64,000 nucleotides of DNA from positions 1,488,001 to 1,552,000 of the forward strand of contig NC_016460.1 of NCBI RefSeq assembly GCF_000226115.1, in the 5' to 3' direction. The DNA is from Thermothielavioides terrestris NRRL 8126. Lineage: Eukaryota > Ascomycota > Sordariomycetes > Sordariales > Chaetomiaceae. This document shows, in pieces, positions 24,074 to 35,433 of this stretch. The stretch's first letter is position 1. Each line of letters starts with the position of its first letter. The notes under the pieces are model-generated. The model did not search any database. It was given only the letters and a program-made list of their open reading frames with translations, and was not told the origin of the DNA. The position numbers and the translations under genes were made by a program.

Positions 24074-26898
24074 ATGGCCATGCTTGCGTCAAAGTCGTTT
24101 CCGACCACAATCGGGTCTCAGCCCTCGGGGGTCGTGACTACCGCGTCACAGGCTGCATACCAACCCGCGAGACGAGCGCCCGCCACCGCAATGGCGGCGC
24201 AAAACTACGCCAGCCCGACCGAGTCCGAGTTTGACGACGCCGATGGGCCCGACGCCGTGAAGAACTGGGACGAGGACAGGGTGTGCGAGTATCTGCGGAG
24301 CGTCAAGTGTGGCGAATACGAGAAGGTGTTCCGCAAGAATCACATCAACGGCGAGAACCTGCTCGAAATAGACAAGGAGGTCTTGAAGGAGATGGGCGTC
24401 GAAAAGGTTGGCGACCGAGTACGCCTGTTCCTGGCCATCAAGAAGCTGCGGACAAAGACGTACGCGAATCAAAAGAGGCGACACAGGGTAGGTCCCCGAC
24501 AGTGAACCCCGCCACATTCGCCCAAGAGCGTGAGCCCTGACGGTCTCCTTAGGAATCCTTCGCAGGGCTTGATGCCCAGTATATCCCCTCCTCCTCTTCG
24601 TCACCTCGCCCCGCTGGTGGCCGCGCGGCGCCTCCTGCGTCCTCGAACAAGAGGTACTCGCGCCAGTACGATCTCTCAACCGCTGCTGTTGCTGCTGTTG
24701 ACAGCTCGAAACCTTCATCGCGACCGACATCGCCACTCCCGAGCGCTGAGTTCAGAACCACCCGCCAGCGATATGCGCAACAGCAACAACAGCAACAGCC
24801 ACAACCGTCACAGTCGTATTCCGGGCAGTCAGCCACCGCGTCGGCGAGGTTCCCCTTGTCGCCCCCCGAGCAGCCGCACTCCGGCCGCCTGCACACGAGG
24901 AACCAGTCCAGCATGGATGGCTCGCTGATGGCTGCTCTGCCCCCGGGCCAGGACGTCATCCGCGTAATTTCGACCGGCGGCGTAACCAAGGTTGTCAAGA
25001 TTGCCGACTGCAACACATGCGAGGAGGTCATGCGTGTCACGCTACGCAAATTTGCGCTGAGGGAAGACCACGAGAGGAACTACTGCTTCTGGGTTCTCAA
25101 CGGCGTGGATCCCGACCCGAACCAGTGCCGGCGCCTGGGCGACACGGAGCTGTGGAGGGTCATCAAGGACCACACGCGTCCGGAGCGAAACCGGTTGATC
25201 TTGAGACGCGTGCCAGCCGGAGAGCCCGGGCAGTCGGAGCTTGAGAGGGCTGCAGCCATCGCCATGGAGGAGGCGCAGCAGAATCACAACCGCGCCATGG
25301 AGAACATGGACAAACGGAGCCAGCTGAAGGCCCAGAAGGTTCTCGGTGAAACGTGGGAGACCATCCAGCAGCCTCCTCTTTCACCTGTCTCATACCAAGA
25401 CCGCGAGAGATACAACGCGGCCATGGACCTGGAGCGGCCACCCGTGATCGAGACGGCTCGGGCCGTACCACGCCGCAAGGGTTTACTGCGCCAGTTTGGC
25501 GGGCTGCGACCACCGAGCGAGTTGATCGCCTCGGACCTCACCAGCTACTTCCCCGACCACTCCAGGGAGGCTATTGACCGGACGGCTCGCATGTCCATGA
25601 GGCGGTCGCAGCGTCTCAGCAGGGTCAACCATCGCTTGAGCGTGGCGAGCACGCTGAGCTTTGCCTCGAGCATCCAGGATGCGCCGCCGATCCCGACCAT
25701 CGCAGATAGCTGGCTTACTGCTTCCAACCAGATCGCCAAGGTCCGCCCGCGCGAGCCGCGTTTTCCTCATGGCTACCGAGACTCGGTTGCCTCCTCGGTG
25801 CTCGACACCCTGCAGGAAGAATCGTCGCCGATGGAGCCGAACAGGAAATCCTACGTCTCCTTTGCCGACAGCGGCTCCGACACGGCTGCGCTGAGCATCA
25901 CGGATCCCGACGGCAACGTCGTCCGGCACAGTTACTTTGACGGGAGTACGACCGGCTCGGGCGGCTCCGGATCGCTACAGGATGTCAACCAAGCCCTGAC
26001 GGAGGACGGCGAGGACGCCGACGAAGAGCTGCAGAGCTTCCTCGCGGGCGAGTCATGGGACGACAGCAAGTGGATGAAAGGCGCTCTCATCGGCCAGGGC
26101 TCGTTCGGCAGCGTCTACCTCGCGCTCCACGCCGTCACGGGCGAGCTGCTCGCCGTCAAGCAGGTCGAAATGCCGGCGCCCGGCGCCAACAGCCAGAGCG
26201 ACTCGCGCAAGAAGAGCATGATCGAGGCGCTGAAGCGCGAGATCAGCCTGCTGCGCGACCTCCGCCACCCCAACATCGTGCAGTACCTCGGCTGCGGCTC
26301 GTCGGCGGAATACCTCAACATTTTCCTCGAGTACGTGCCCGGCGGCTCGGTGCAGACCATGCTCAACTCGTACGGCGCGCTGCCGGAGCCGCTGGTGCGC
26401 AGCTTCGTGCGGCAGATCCTCAACGGCCTCTCGTACCTGCACAACCGCGACATCATCCACCGCGACATCAAGGGCGCCAACATCCTGGTCGACAACAAGG
26501 GCACCATCAAGATCTCCGACTTTGGCATCTCCAAGAAGCTCGAGGCCTCCAACATCCTCAACGGGCCCAACAATAACAAGCACCGCCCCTCGCTGCAGGG
26601 CTCCGTCTTCTGGATGGCCCCCGAGGTGGTCAAGCAGACCTCGTACACGCGCAAGGCGGACATCTGGTCGCTCGGCTGCCTCGTCGTCGAGATGATGACC
26701 GGCCAGCACCCCTTCCCGGACTGCACCCAGCTGCAGGCCATCTTCAAGATCGGCGGCGCCAAGGCCACCCCCACCATCCCCGAGCACGCCAGCGCCGAGG
26801 CCAAGCAGTTCCTCGCCCAGACGTTCGAGATCGACCACAACAAGCGGCCCAGCGCCGACGACCTGATGCTGAGTCCGTTCCTGACGCCGCCGGCTTGA
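24074..26898 (+). CDS. nrc-1: Ste11-type MAP kinase kinase kinase (NRC-1)
   Basis: Upstream kinase of the pheromone/filamentation MAPK cascade; it phosphorylates the Ste7-type MAPKK. Model: join(24074..24487,24553..26898), 919 aa. Domains in order: SAM domain at about residues 62-130 (VKNWDEDRVCEYLRSV), which in this family binds the Ste50 adaptor; a Ser/Gln-rich linker with polyglutamine; a Ras-association-like domain at about 270-365 (DVIRVISTGGVTKVVKI); a regulatory linker; and a C-terminal kinase domain from about 645. Kinase motifs: GQGSFGSVY glycine loop, AVKQ lysine, HRDIKGAN catalytic loop, SDFGISK and APEV. Start: the ATG in CACCATGG has a strong context. The single intron ends in CCTTAG. 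The Neurospora orthologue name nrc-1 is used; function is inferred from family. Confidence 0.96.
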
Positions 26899-28601
26899 TT
26901 GATGGCCTCGCCTTTGCGCGGGGGTTGGTGCACTTCTCTTCTCTTCGCTCTTGGCTTTCTTCCTCGGTGTTCTACATTCTCCAGCGAGCGGATTTGTGCT
27001 GTCTTGCTGCTTGTCCTTTGCAAACAAAAGCGAGGTCACGGCAATTCTTGATTTTTTATTCTCGCGCATTTTTTTTCGGCCTCTCCACTTCGAAAAGACT
27101 GGCTCTTGCGTTTTTTCTTGTTCGCGTACTGTGTACATCGATGTTGATCTTTGTTGCTTTCATTCTCTTCATCTACGGCCAAGTGTCAGGAGGCCCCTCT
27201 CTCTCACCTCCACGAATGTATGGATGACATGTACTGCTTGGGACGATTTGATGGTGACGACGGGGATGAGAATCGGGCCTGGCAACTTATGGCTTCTGAG
27301 GGCGCGCGGATTGCCGCCTGCGGTGTAGAGTAGGATGCATACGTACAGTACACACACAATGTCAGAGACGGGTTCACGTGGTATCGAGGCATCAAGGCTT
27401 TTTGTCCCAATTTCTGCGTACTAACTGGTAGTGCGGTGTGGCTGGTCAAAAGCGCTGGCAGTGTCGTTACCTTGCCGTCTGGGTGGGAGGGGAATCTCGG
27501 TGTTACTGTCTCCAGTAATTATGTGTTGTGATACAGGATTTGATTTGTTTTGAAATGAATTGCCCAGGGAGGTGACGTTAGGTGATCCTCCTTGTCATTC
27601 ATTGCTCACAGTCCCTGATCCTTCAGCATTTCCTCCGCCTCCTCCTCCTCCTCCTCCGAATTCGACCCCTCCCCCGGCCCTCCCTACCATATTCGATCTG
27701 ACCAAGGCGTGACTACTCCGTACTCAGGGACGCAACGATCGAGTACTTAGTATGTACGGAATTACATACAGCATGTTGATCTACGCGTGCCCACAGCATG
27801 AAACCCCCCCGGCGGCACCATCTACTGATATTGCAAGGAAGTTCTGCAGCCGAACACGAAACCGGCCGGGGTTGCCGGCGTGGAGGAGAAGGAGGGGTGT
27901 AATTCGGTCTATGTACATTACGGATCCGTACATTAGTGTACATAGATTGGCAAATGCTGCTGCTATATTTGGATCCGCGTTGGTTTCGATGTTGCTGCCG
28001 TCAGCCGGCGCGACGTCGTGCACTCTTGGTCGTTGTCGATCATATAGACTGCACTACCTATGTCGTTACACTACAGGAGTAGCATAGCAGGGAATGAGAT
28101 GAGGTGACTACGTGAGTCGGAGGGGTCGGAGCGTCTCGCCGAAATCGGCTACATAGTCGTGTAAACTGGAAAAAACGGGGTTGGCTACCAAGTTGGCGTT
28201 AGCAACGGAGACAAGTATTGTCTTGTATGTCTGGTCCCTGAACTGCCGTGGGTCGAAGAAAGGCGTCAGTGGCATCTGGCCTCACTCAAGCACCCAGCTC
28301 TGGCACGCAAGCAGATTCTCAACGGTCTCAACGACAGTCCCATCACAGAAAACGGTCGCAGTGGAAATAGCCGCAACGGCGTTTTGTGGAGGAAAGCAGG
28401 CGCGTGAAGTACAATCTCGCGCCGCTGCTAAACCAATACCGAAATCTCCTCTGACAGTCTGTGACAACCCTCCCCTGCTTACTATCACTTACACTGACAT
28501 CAACTTCCTAATCTGTTGTTTTGTAAACTTAGTTGCCACAGGGGTAGATCAATTTGTACCCTGTCCTTCCCCCCCTATCCCCCTCTTCTGAGAGCACAAC
28601 A
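26899..28601. other. Convergent gap after the MAPKKK
   Basis: 1.7 kb between the stops of the kinase (+) and the low-complexity protein (-). It holds both 3' ends. Sequence from 27700 on contains several short palindrome-like elements with TACGGA and GTAC cores, including ACTACTCCGTACT at 27712-27724 and ATGTACATTACGGATCCGTACAT near 27911-27933. No gene is recognised. Confidence 0.5.
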
Positions 28602-30096
28602 TCACGGCGACATGGTGCTCTTGTGCAGCTTGGCCTTGATCTTGTCCTTGATGCCAAGCTTCTCCTTCCCGCTGCTACCAGCATTATGATGGCCACCTCC
28701 TTCACCCCTGTGCACCCCTATTTCCTCCAGCAGACCTGCGATGGAACGGTGTCAGCAGTCCGTCTGGTAACCGCAGAGGTCTATATCTGGACAGCTCTGG
28801 AAAGCGTGTCCTGTCAAGGTTGGAGAAAAAAGGAAAATGGAATAGTAGAATGGATAGGCAGGTAGGTAGGTGCGCCCAAGAATGAAACACTGAAGAAGAA
28901 AAAATGAGAAAAAAAAAAATAAAAGAAAAGAACAACTCACGATCAGCCTCCTTCCCGGCCCCCGGCTTGGACGCGTCAAAGTCACCACCCTCCGCCGCGA
29001 GCCCAGTCGAATGGAAGTGTTGCTCGCCGGCACGCTCGCCTTTCCCGCCCACCTTCAGACCACTCTCGCCCTCGCCCTCGCCCTCGCCGCCCATACTCTT
29101 CCCGCTATCCCTCCGCCTCTGCCCCGCAGTGTCGGGGACGGCTCGTCCCTCCGGACCGGCACCAGCACTAGCACCAGCACCAGCACCAGCAAGCCCCTGC
29201 GACGACCTGACGACCGAGTCGGGCTTGGCGGCGCCGGCGTCGCCGCCGTGCTCGCGGGCGATTTCCTCGAGCGGGCGCGGGCCGGGGCCCTCGAGCTTGA
29301 TGGCCGGGCTGGCCGTGTCGTCGTCGCCAGTGGCGGTGGCAACGGCGGACTTCTTATCGACCTTCTTCTCGGCGGCGTCCTTGGGTTCGGCCTCGGCTTT
29401 GGCTTCGTCCGTGCTGCCGGTCGTGCCAGCGGCGCCGGTAGTGTCCGTCGCGGAGGAGGAGGTGGTGCTGGTGGTGGTGGCTGCGTCCTTGGTGGCGGTG
29501 GTTGTGGTTCCGGCGCGCGGCTCGGCTTCGTCGGGAGAAGGCGCAGGCGGGCGCGTGTCGCTTTGGGCCTTGGTCGAATCGTCGCGCATCGCGACGGCGG
29601 AGGGGGCCTCCTCGGCCGGGCCGGCCGGCTTGCGGGGTTGGCTTTCTCGGGCGGTGTCTTCAGAGCTGGTGGGCTTGCTCTCCTGCGCGGCTGGCTTGGT
29701 GCGTTCGGTCAATGCCTCGGGGAAAGCCGTGGTTTCCGCCCCGGTTTCTGACCCGGTGGCTGGCTCGTTGGCGCTGCTAACCGGCGTCTCGGTTTCCCTT
29801 TGCTCCTCGGACGAGAGCGCTGCTTCGTTGGGTTCTAGCCGGGAGTGTTTTAGTACACCGTACTCTCCGAGATAACGAGACTGGCGTGGACTCTGCCACA
29901 AGATTAGCATGCGGGCGCGGAATAGGGCATCTTCAGCTGAAGCCCTACCACCAATGTTGCCTGCGTCATACGGCTCCCCGGCAGCCACATTGCCCATCTT
30001 GCCCGAGACAGGCTCTTCATGGGCCTGGGCCTGGGCGCTAGTGTCGCCCCAGATGGCCCTGGAGGCGGCGTTTGTGAGATTGTGGATGGTCTCCAT
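28602..30096 (-). CDS. Low-complexity fungal protein of unknown function
   Basis: Preferred model: complement(join(28602..28717,28941..29834,29949..30096)), 385 aa. The start METIHNLTNAASRAIWG, the motif SGKMGNVAAGEPYDAGNI and the basic end KEKLGIKDKIKAKLHKS are the conserved landmarks of a widespread fungal family, sometimes labelled glycine-rich cell wall structural protein; that label has no functional support and I give none. The middle is rich in Thr, Ser, Glu and Ala, with hexamer-like DNA repeats coding GEGEGE and AGAGA runs. The last intron uses GATC|GTGAGT. The 114-nt first intron (29835-29948) has no stop and keeps the frame; a TACTAAA branch-like site and CTAG acceptor favour its removal, but a 38-residue longer protein is possible. 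It probably starts a monocistronic transcript reading away from the tRNA. Confidence 0.72.
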
Positions 30097-30623
30097 GGCA
30101 GCTATCGGCAATGTTAAATACACTGGTGGTTAGGTCCCGTGCTCTGTGATGGTCCTGGTTTGACAAGGGCAAAGTTTTGCTCTGTGGATGATAGGTAATA
30201 TGGATGCAACGGGATCTATCTCTCTATATGTGGCTGCAAGCGTCTCTTTGCTGCTCTCTTCCGCAGCACGCACACCAACTACATCATGACTCTGGCAGGA
30301 ACGAGTGACGTATGAGGGTTGGCGGATGTACCAATACCCTGGGTCACAGGGAAGCCAGCGGAAGAAATTCTTTCGATTGGCCATCCCTTGGGCCATCCCC
30401 GGGTTAGACGAGGCGGAAGCCGCGGGCCGTCTCTGCAAGCAATGGGCAAGCCAGCTACGAGCCAGAGCTGCGGGATGGGATGAAGCGGATTGGCATCGCA
30501 TGACCCAGCACCTGTTGTGCCAACCGTAAAAGCTCGCCCGAGAAACCGCAGAATGCAATATAATCTCGAGACCATGGGGATGATCTTTTCGAGCTTAAGT
30601 GTTTCCTGGGCGTCAAACAACGA

Positions 30624-30624
<1 letters not shown>

Positions 30625-30680
<56 letters not shown>
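30625..30680 (+). repeat. Poly(A) homopolymer, 56 nt
   Basis: Uninterrupted run of 56 A, flanked by CGAC on the left and CCCTTGG on the right. The flanks show no clear target-site duplication or retroelement coding sequence. Confidence 0.95.
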
Positions 30681-30682
<2 letters not shown>

Positions 30683-31023
30683 CTTGGAAGCTTCTGTGGA
30701 ATGTTGTACAGTACCCAAGATAATATGATAGCCATCTCCAGCCAAACGACGACGACTTACACTACGCTGTACACCTGACGTTGCCGGGGCCGCAGGTACT
30801 GACGTCATTGTCAGAGTGTTCTCAATGGCGTGGGGCGAACGCCACCAGCGAGCTGGGGCTAAATCGAAGGACAAGAGGATATAACAGCTCTAGGTGCGAA
30901 ATCCCGACTTATCACCGCAACAAGTTGACCATCGTCTGCCAGAAGGTCGCGTACATAACTCATACACACAACACATCAGCATTGAAACCGTATTCCCACG
31001 TTCAGCTGATGGCAGAGGAGTGA

Positions 31024-31029
31024 AAAAAG
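31024..31029 (-). terminator. RNA polymerase III T-run terminator
   Basis: Read on the minus strand, a run of T follows the tRNA-Gln gene by about 16 nt, preceded by a shorter TTTT. Such T runs stop RNA polymerase III. Confidence 0.6.
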
Positions 31030-31044
31030 ATTCATCAAAAGAAC

Positions 31045-31130
31045 AGGTCGTACCCGGAATCGAACCGGGGTTGCCGGAATGATCTGACAACAGTCAGAAT
31101 CCGGAGTGATAACCGCTACACTATACAACC
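31045..31130 (-). tRNA. tRNA-Gln (anticodon CTG) with 14-nt intron
   Basis: 86-nt gene on the minus strand. The 7-bp acceptor stem pairs GGTTGTA with TACGACC (one T-G wobble); the discriminator base is T. D arm GTG/CAC with loop TAGCGGTTAT contains the A box; the T arm CCCGG-TTCGATT-CCGGG contains a good B box. Anticodon stem is CCGGA/TCCGG and the anticodon CTG is at 31095-31097. Fourteen bases (31080-31093) must be removed from directly after position 37 to give a 7-nt loop, the canonical site for nuclear tRNA introns cut by the Sen endonuclease. The mature tRNA reads the glutamine codon CAG. Confidence 0.95.
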
Positions 31131-31903
31131 GTTTTTCGCACAACCCGTAATTGCTGGCACAGCAGCTGGGCGCTTCCGTTTTTCAATCCCTGTCGACGCA
31201 GATGCATCCTACACATGCATCCATCTCATTCAATCCTATCCCATGACACCAGTCCCCATCGTCCCCCTCTCCCGGTTCTCCTGACTTGCCCAAATACCAC
31301 ATCACAAAAGTCCCCTCCAGTAGACGCCGCTAGTATATGACCCAAGGATTATCGTCAGCATTCGGTTGCGCCACAGGTCCAGAGATGTGCCCGCCATCAA
31401 CAGCCCCGAGGTTCGCCGGCCAGAGATAGGGACCTCCGAGCTGCAAACGCTGCTTCGTTGCCGTTACTGTTGTTACTGCTGTAATTGCAGTTGCTGCCAT
31501 TGCAGTTTGTTGCTGTTGCTCTTGCCGCGCACTTTACATTATCGACGCTATTGTTTTTCGTTGTTGGAGAATAAGGGACACTGGCTGGCTGGCGGGCGCA
31601 TTGTGCATTTCCGTCAGGTTTGACTGGCCCGAGAAGGGTTGGAAGAAGAGACCCCGAACTTGAAGCACTTGGCAACGGGAAGAGACACAGTAACGGGAAG
31701 AGGGAAGAGAGACGAATGACTTGGGCAGGTTTCACCGCCGGGTTTCTCATCAATACAAGGCAGGCGCTCGCCGACGGCTGTGGACTGCACTTGCACGACA
31801 CGCCAATCTGAAGACCATTTGCCCCAAGCTTTGGATAAACAGCTCTTGGACCATAAAATCAAATAGTGCATTTCCAACCACAGCAACCGCCATCCAACTT
31901 TCC
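31131..31903. other. tRNA upstream region and SAS10 3' flank
   Basis: 773 bases. A short pyrimidine/purine microsatellite-like zone with repeated TTGC and GCTGTTG units lies near 31450-31530. No gene is recognised. Confidence 0.5.
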
Positions 31904-33923
31904 TTACAGCTTGACGCTCTTGACAAGCCCCGTCTTGATGCCCGACAGCTCGCCCTGGTACCCGCCGGGGCCCTCACCGCCCTTGTACACGGCCTTGACG
32001 CTGCGCAGCTTCTTCTTCTTCTCCTCGAACTTCCTCCTCTTCTTCACGCGCGGGTTGCGCGCCTCCTTCTTCCGGTGCGGCGTCAGCCCCTTGTTCTTCT
32101 GGATCTGGTACGTGATCTGCCGCTTGCCGTCCGGCCCGATCTGCTCCGTCTCCACGACCCGCTCCCCCTTGCGTGCCTGCGCCAGCGCCTCGTACCGAGC
32201 CGCCTTGTCGGCCCGCTTCTTCTGCGCGCCCTGCGCCACCATGTCGTAGTATTCGTCCTCTTCGCCGCGCACCTGCTTGGCCACGGCCTCGTCCCCATCG
32301 CTGTCGTCGCCGCCCAGGTCGGCACCGAACTTGCTGTCCTTCCTGCCGCGCCGTTCGGCCTCGGCGTTGAGACGCGCTTGGCGGTCCTTCTGTGAGGGGG
32401 GTCAGTTGGCGTGTTCTCTGGTGTGTGGTCTGTCGTTCAAAACCGGGTCACTTACCAAACGCTCGCGGTACGGAATGTCCATATCACCACCGGCGTCGCG
32501 GCCAGCGCCAGCACGCTTGTTGGCCTTCTGGACGATCTGGGAGGTGTAGAACTTCAAACTCTTCTTGCGGCGAGCCTTATCGGCGGCCGTGCGGGCATCG
32601 AGGGTCTCCTCCTCACCAAAATCGGAGCGGTTGTCGTCGTTGCTCGCATCAGCCGAGACAGCAGGGGCCGCAGAGGACTTCCTGGCTTTTTTGGCGCTCT
32701 TGAGCAGCGTCGACAGGTCTGCAAGGGACTGCTCAATCGCCTGGGCTTTCTTGGCCTCCTCAGCCGCCTTCTGCTTATTCGCCTTGATCTCGGCTTTCGA
32801 GAGCTTTTCCGTCTTCCGCTTCGGCAGCGGCTTGGCGTTGAGCATCTCAAGATCCTTCTCCTCCGGCGGCGAAAGCATGCCGGAGTTGGTCGTGACGGAA
32901 GCGGTTGATCTGAGGTTCTTGACCTTCAACCAAGCCTCGCGGCACTGCACCAAAGTCTCCATGACCTCGTGGTCCCTGAGTTCCGACGGGTTGAGGGCTA
33001 TCGCTGGCGCGTCGCCGTCGCGAGAGGGGGATGTTAGGATGGCAAAGTAGCTCGCCAGGGCGGCAACATAGCAGCCAGCCAACCAGTACTTGACCACCTC
33101 GAGCGACTTGGCAGGTTTTCCTTCGGCTTGCTTCTGCAATGTGGGCAGAAGAGGCTGCAGGTCCCTGAATTCGTCCACGAGATAATCAAATTCGGGATAC
33201 CGGGCCTGAAGCAGCTTGTACCTCTCTTCGGGCCCCATATCCTCCGTCACCTCCACCTCCTTCAAGACCTCTGTCACCACTTCCGCCTCCTCACCCGCGG
33301 TTTGTTCCTTCGGTGTTTTCCATTCACTCTCGTCAAAGGCGAAATCGGCCTCCTGCATCTTGGCCAGCTTCTTGGCCTGGAGACGACGGGCCTCTGCCTC
33401 TTCTTCCTGCAATGCATATCAGCATCGAACCACAAGCAAGCCGGGCCGAAAGCCGACCTACCAGAGCATCGGCCTCTGTCTCGATCTTATCGGCATCGTA
33501 ATACTCCTTTTTTGAAGAACCCCACCAGCCCTCATCCCGCTCCTCCTCCTCCTCTCCCTTCTCTTCCCCTTCAGACATGTCGTCATCCCGCGCGCTGACC
33601 TTCTTGCCGGTCTGCCTCCTCGTCGAGGACTGCGCTGCTGCTTCTTCCTCTTCCTCCTCTTCGCTCTCGTCCGACTCGTCCTCCGCCAGGATCTCCTCGT
33701 CCGAAGCCTCTAAGAAGGCGTCCTCCTTCTCCTGCCTCTTGAGGCGTTTGGAGCGCGGCTCGTCCTCATCATCAAAGTCGATGCGGTCCTGGTTGGCCCA
33801 GTACTCATCTTCCGAGTCGGCGACATCCTCGTACGTCTTGATGGTGAGGCGCGCGTCTTTGGGGTCGACCTCGCGGGGCCCGCTCGGCGCGGACTGGCGG
33901 GAGGCTTTTCTTTTTTTGGCCAT
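31904..33923 (-). CDS. utp3: Sas10/Utp3, small-subunit processome protein
   Basis: Nucleolar protein of the U3 snoRNA-containing small-subunit processome, needed for 18S rRNA maturation. Model: complement(join(31904..32389,32456..33406,33462..33923)), 632 aa. The N-terminal third is acidic, with runs of Glu/Asp and Ser. Residues about 190-310 (YKLLQARYPEFDYLVDEFRDLQPLL and VVKYWLAGCYVAALASYFAIL) match the Sas10/Utp3/C1D domain. The C-terminal Sas10 domain includes KRQITYQIQKNKGLTPHRKK and the basic NPRVKKRRKFEEKKKKL, followed by the typical end GGYQGELSGIKTGLVKSVKL. Both introns are phase 0. Start ATG gives MAKKRKASRQ, normal for the family. It shares a 370-bp upstream region with the ketosphinganine reductase gene. 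Confidence 0.93.
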
Positions 33924-34293
33924 TGTGAGCGAGATTGAAATATATTGCCGGCCTGTGCAAGAAGCAGCTGTCCACTACGCGCTGGTCAAACGGCAAGCTC
34001 GATTCGATTTGGCTTGCTCGGCGGGTGGTGGGGCTGGTTGCCTGTTGAAGCCTTCAAGCCTTTCTTTCACAAACTTTTTTTGGGCTGCTTGACATGGACC
34101 CTGAAGGCGGCAGGCCAGGCCCCGCTTTTCCGGTCCTCTTGAGCCTCGTCCACTTGCCGCCCCCACTGCGCTGACCAGGGTTGGCCATGGGTTTATCATT
34201 ACACAGGAGGACGACTTGCAACGAAAAACACCCAACTGTTGCTCTGGACCCCCGGTTCACTAACTCATCATCAATGGCTCGTTGACCTCTCTC
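33924..34293. promoter_or_regulatory. Shared promoter region, SAS10 / TSC10
   Basis: 370 bases between divergent start codons. It contains a four-codon upstream ORF including its stop (ATG at 34274, TGA at 34283-34285) that ends eight bases before the reductase start. No clear TATA element was identified. Confidence 0.5.
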
Positions 34294-35433
34294 ATGGATA
34301 GTTCAAGCCTGCAATTGCCCCGGAGTGTTCCATTGCCCGTTGTCACAGGAACACTTGCTGTCTGCCTAGCTCTGACTGCAGCGATGGGCTTGTTTTGGTC
34401 CAAGAACCACATGCCCGTCGAGGGCCGGGTATGCCATTTATCTTTGCCTCAGCCTCACTGCGAACATTAAATGGAAACGCGCAGCTAACTCTACCTCAAG
34501 ACGGTTTTACTCACCGGCGCCTCCGAGGGCATGGGCCGCAGCGCCGCGGTGCAGCTCGCAGCGAAGGGCGCCAACCTGATCCTCGTGGCCCGCAACGTCG
34601 GCCGTCTCGAGGAAGCCCTGGCCGAGGTCAAGGCAGCCGCCAAGTCCCCGGGCACGCAGCGGTTCACCTACATCTCGGCCGACGTGTCCGAGCCCGACTA
34701 CGCGTCGTCGGTCATCGCGGAAGCCATCGCCTGGAACGGCGGGCGCGCGCCCGACATCGTCTGGTGCGTCGCCGGCATGTCGACGCCGCTGCTGTGGACC
34801 GACGAGGCCGCGCTGCCCGCCGCCCGCCGCAACATGGACGTCAACTACTTCGGCTCGGCCGAGATGGCGCGCGCCATCCTGCGCGAGTGGCTCGCGCCCG
34901 AGAACAGCACGGGCCCCCGCGCGGAGCCGAAGCACCTCATCTTCACCGCCTCGGTGCTCGCGCTGTTCGCCATCGTCGGCTACGGGCCCTACACGCCCTC
35001 CAAGTGGGCGCTGCGCGGCCTGGCCGACACGCTGGCCATGGAGGTCAACCTGTACCCGGACAACCCGGTCAAGGTGCACGTGGTCTACCCGGCGACGATC
35101 ACCAGTCCGGGGCTGGAGAGGGAGAACAAGACCAAGCCCGCCATCACGGCCGAGCTGGAGAAGGACGAGCCGCCCGAGACGCCGGACACGGTGGCGCGCC
35201 GCGCCATTGCGGGGCTGGAGAGGGGCGAGTATTTCGTGGCCGTGTCATTTCTGGGGAATCTGATGCGCTGCGGTGTGATGGGCGGATCGCCGAGGAACAA
35301 CTGGGTGTTTGATACCGTGCTGGGCTGGTTTGTGCCCATTGTTTACTTCTTCGTGCTGAGGATCATGAATGCGCAAGTCAGGGGTTGGACGAAGAAACAT
35401 GGGAACCCAGCCAAGCCTGCGACCGCGACATGA
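34294..35433 (+). CDS. tsc10: 3-ketodihydrosphingosine reductase (Tsc10/KSR1)
   Basis: ER membrane enzyme that reduces 3-ketosphinganine to dihydrosphingosine with NADPH, the second step of sphingolipid synthesis. Model: join(34294..34428,34501..35433), 355 aa. A hydrophobic N-terminal anchor (about residues 15-37) precedes a short-chain dehydrogenase fold with TGASEGMG cofactor loop, the catalytic Ser in FTASVLALF and YTPSK (Tyr and Lys of the SDR active site). A second hydrophobic stretch near the C-terminus (GWFVPIVYFFVL) fits membrane association. The start at 34294 lies in a weak context (CTCTCATGG). A tiny upstream ORF precedes it. The intron has a GCTAAC branch site and ends CTCAAG. 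Confidence 0.93.

Larger units (their letters stand above)
30097..31044. other. Intergenic, contains 56-nt poly(A)
   Basis: Upstream region of the low-complexity protein gene and downstream flank of the tRNA gene. Apart from the homopolymer at 30625-30680 and the tRNA terminator, nothing is recognised. Confidence 0.5.

Noticed and set aside
29011..29875. Long + strand frames opposite the low-complexity protein
   Set aside because: Repeats of the GAG/GGC type are open on both strands; only the minus frame carries conserved family ends.
30130..30720. Retroposed copy ending at the poly(A) tract
   Set aside because: CCCTTGG occurs on both sides (about 30384 and 30681), but seven bases is too short to be a convincing target duplication and no mRNA-like sequence was recognised.
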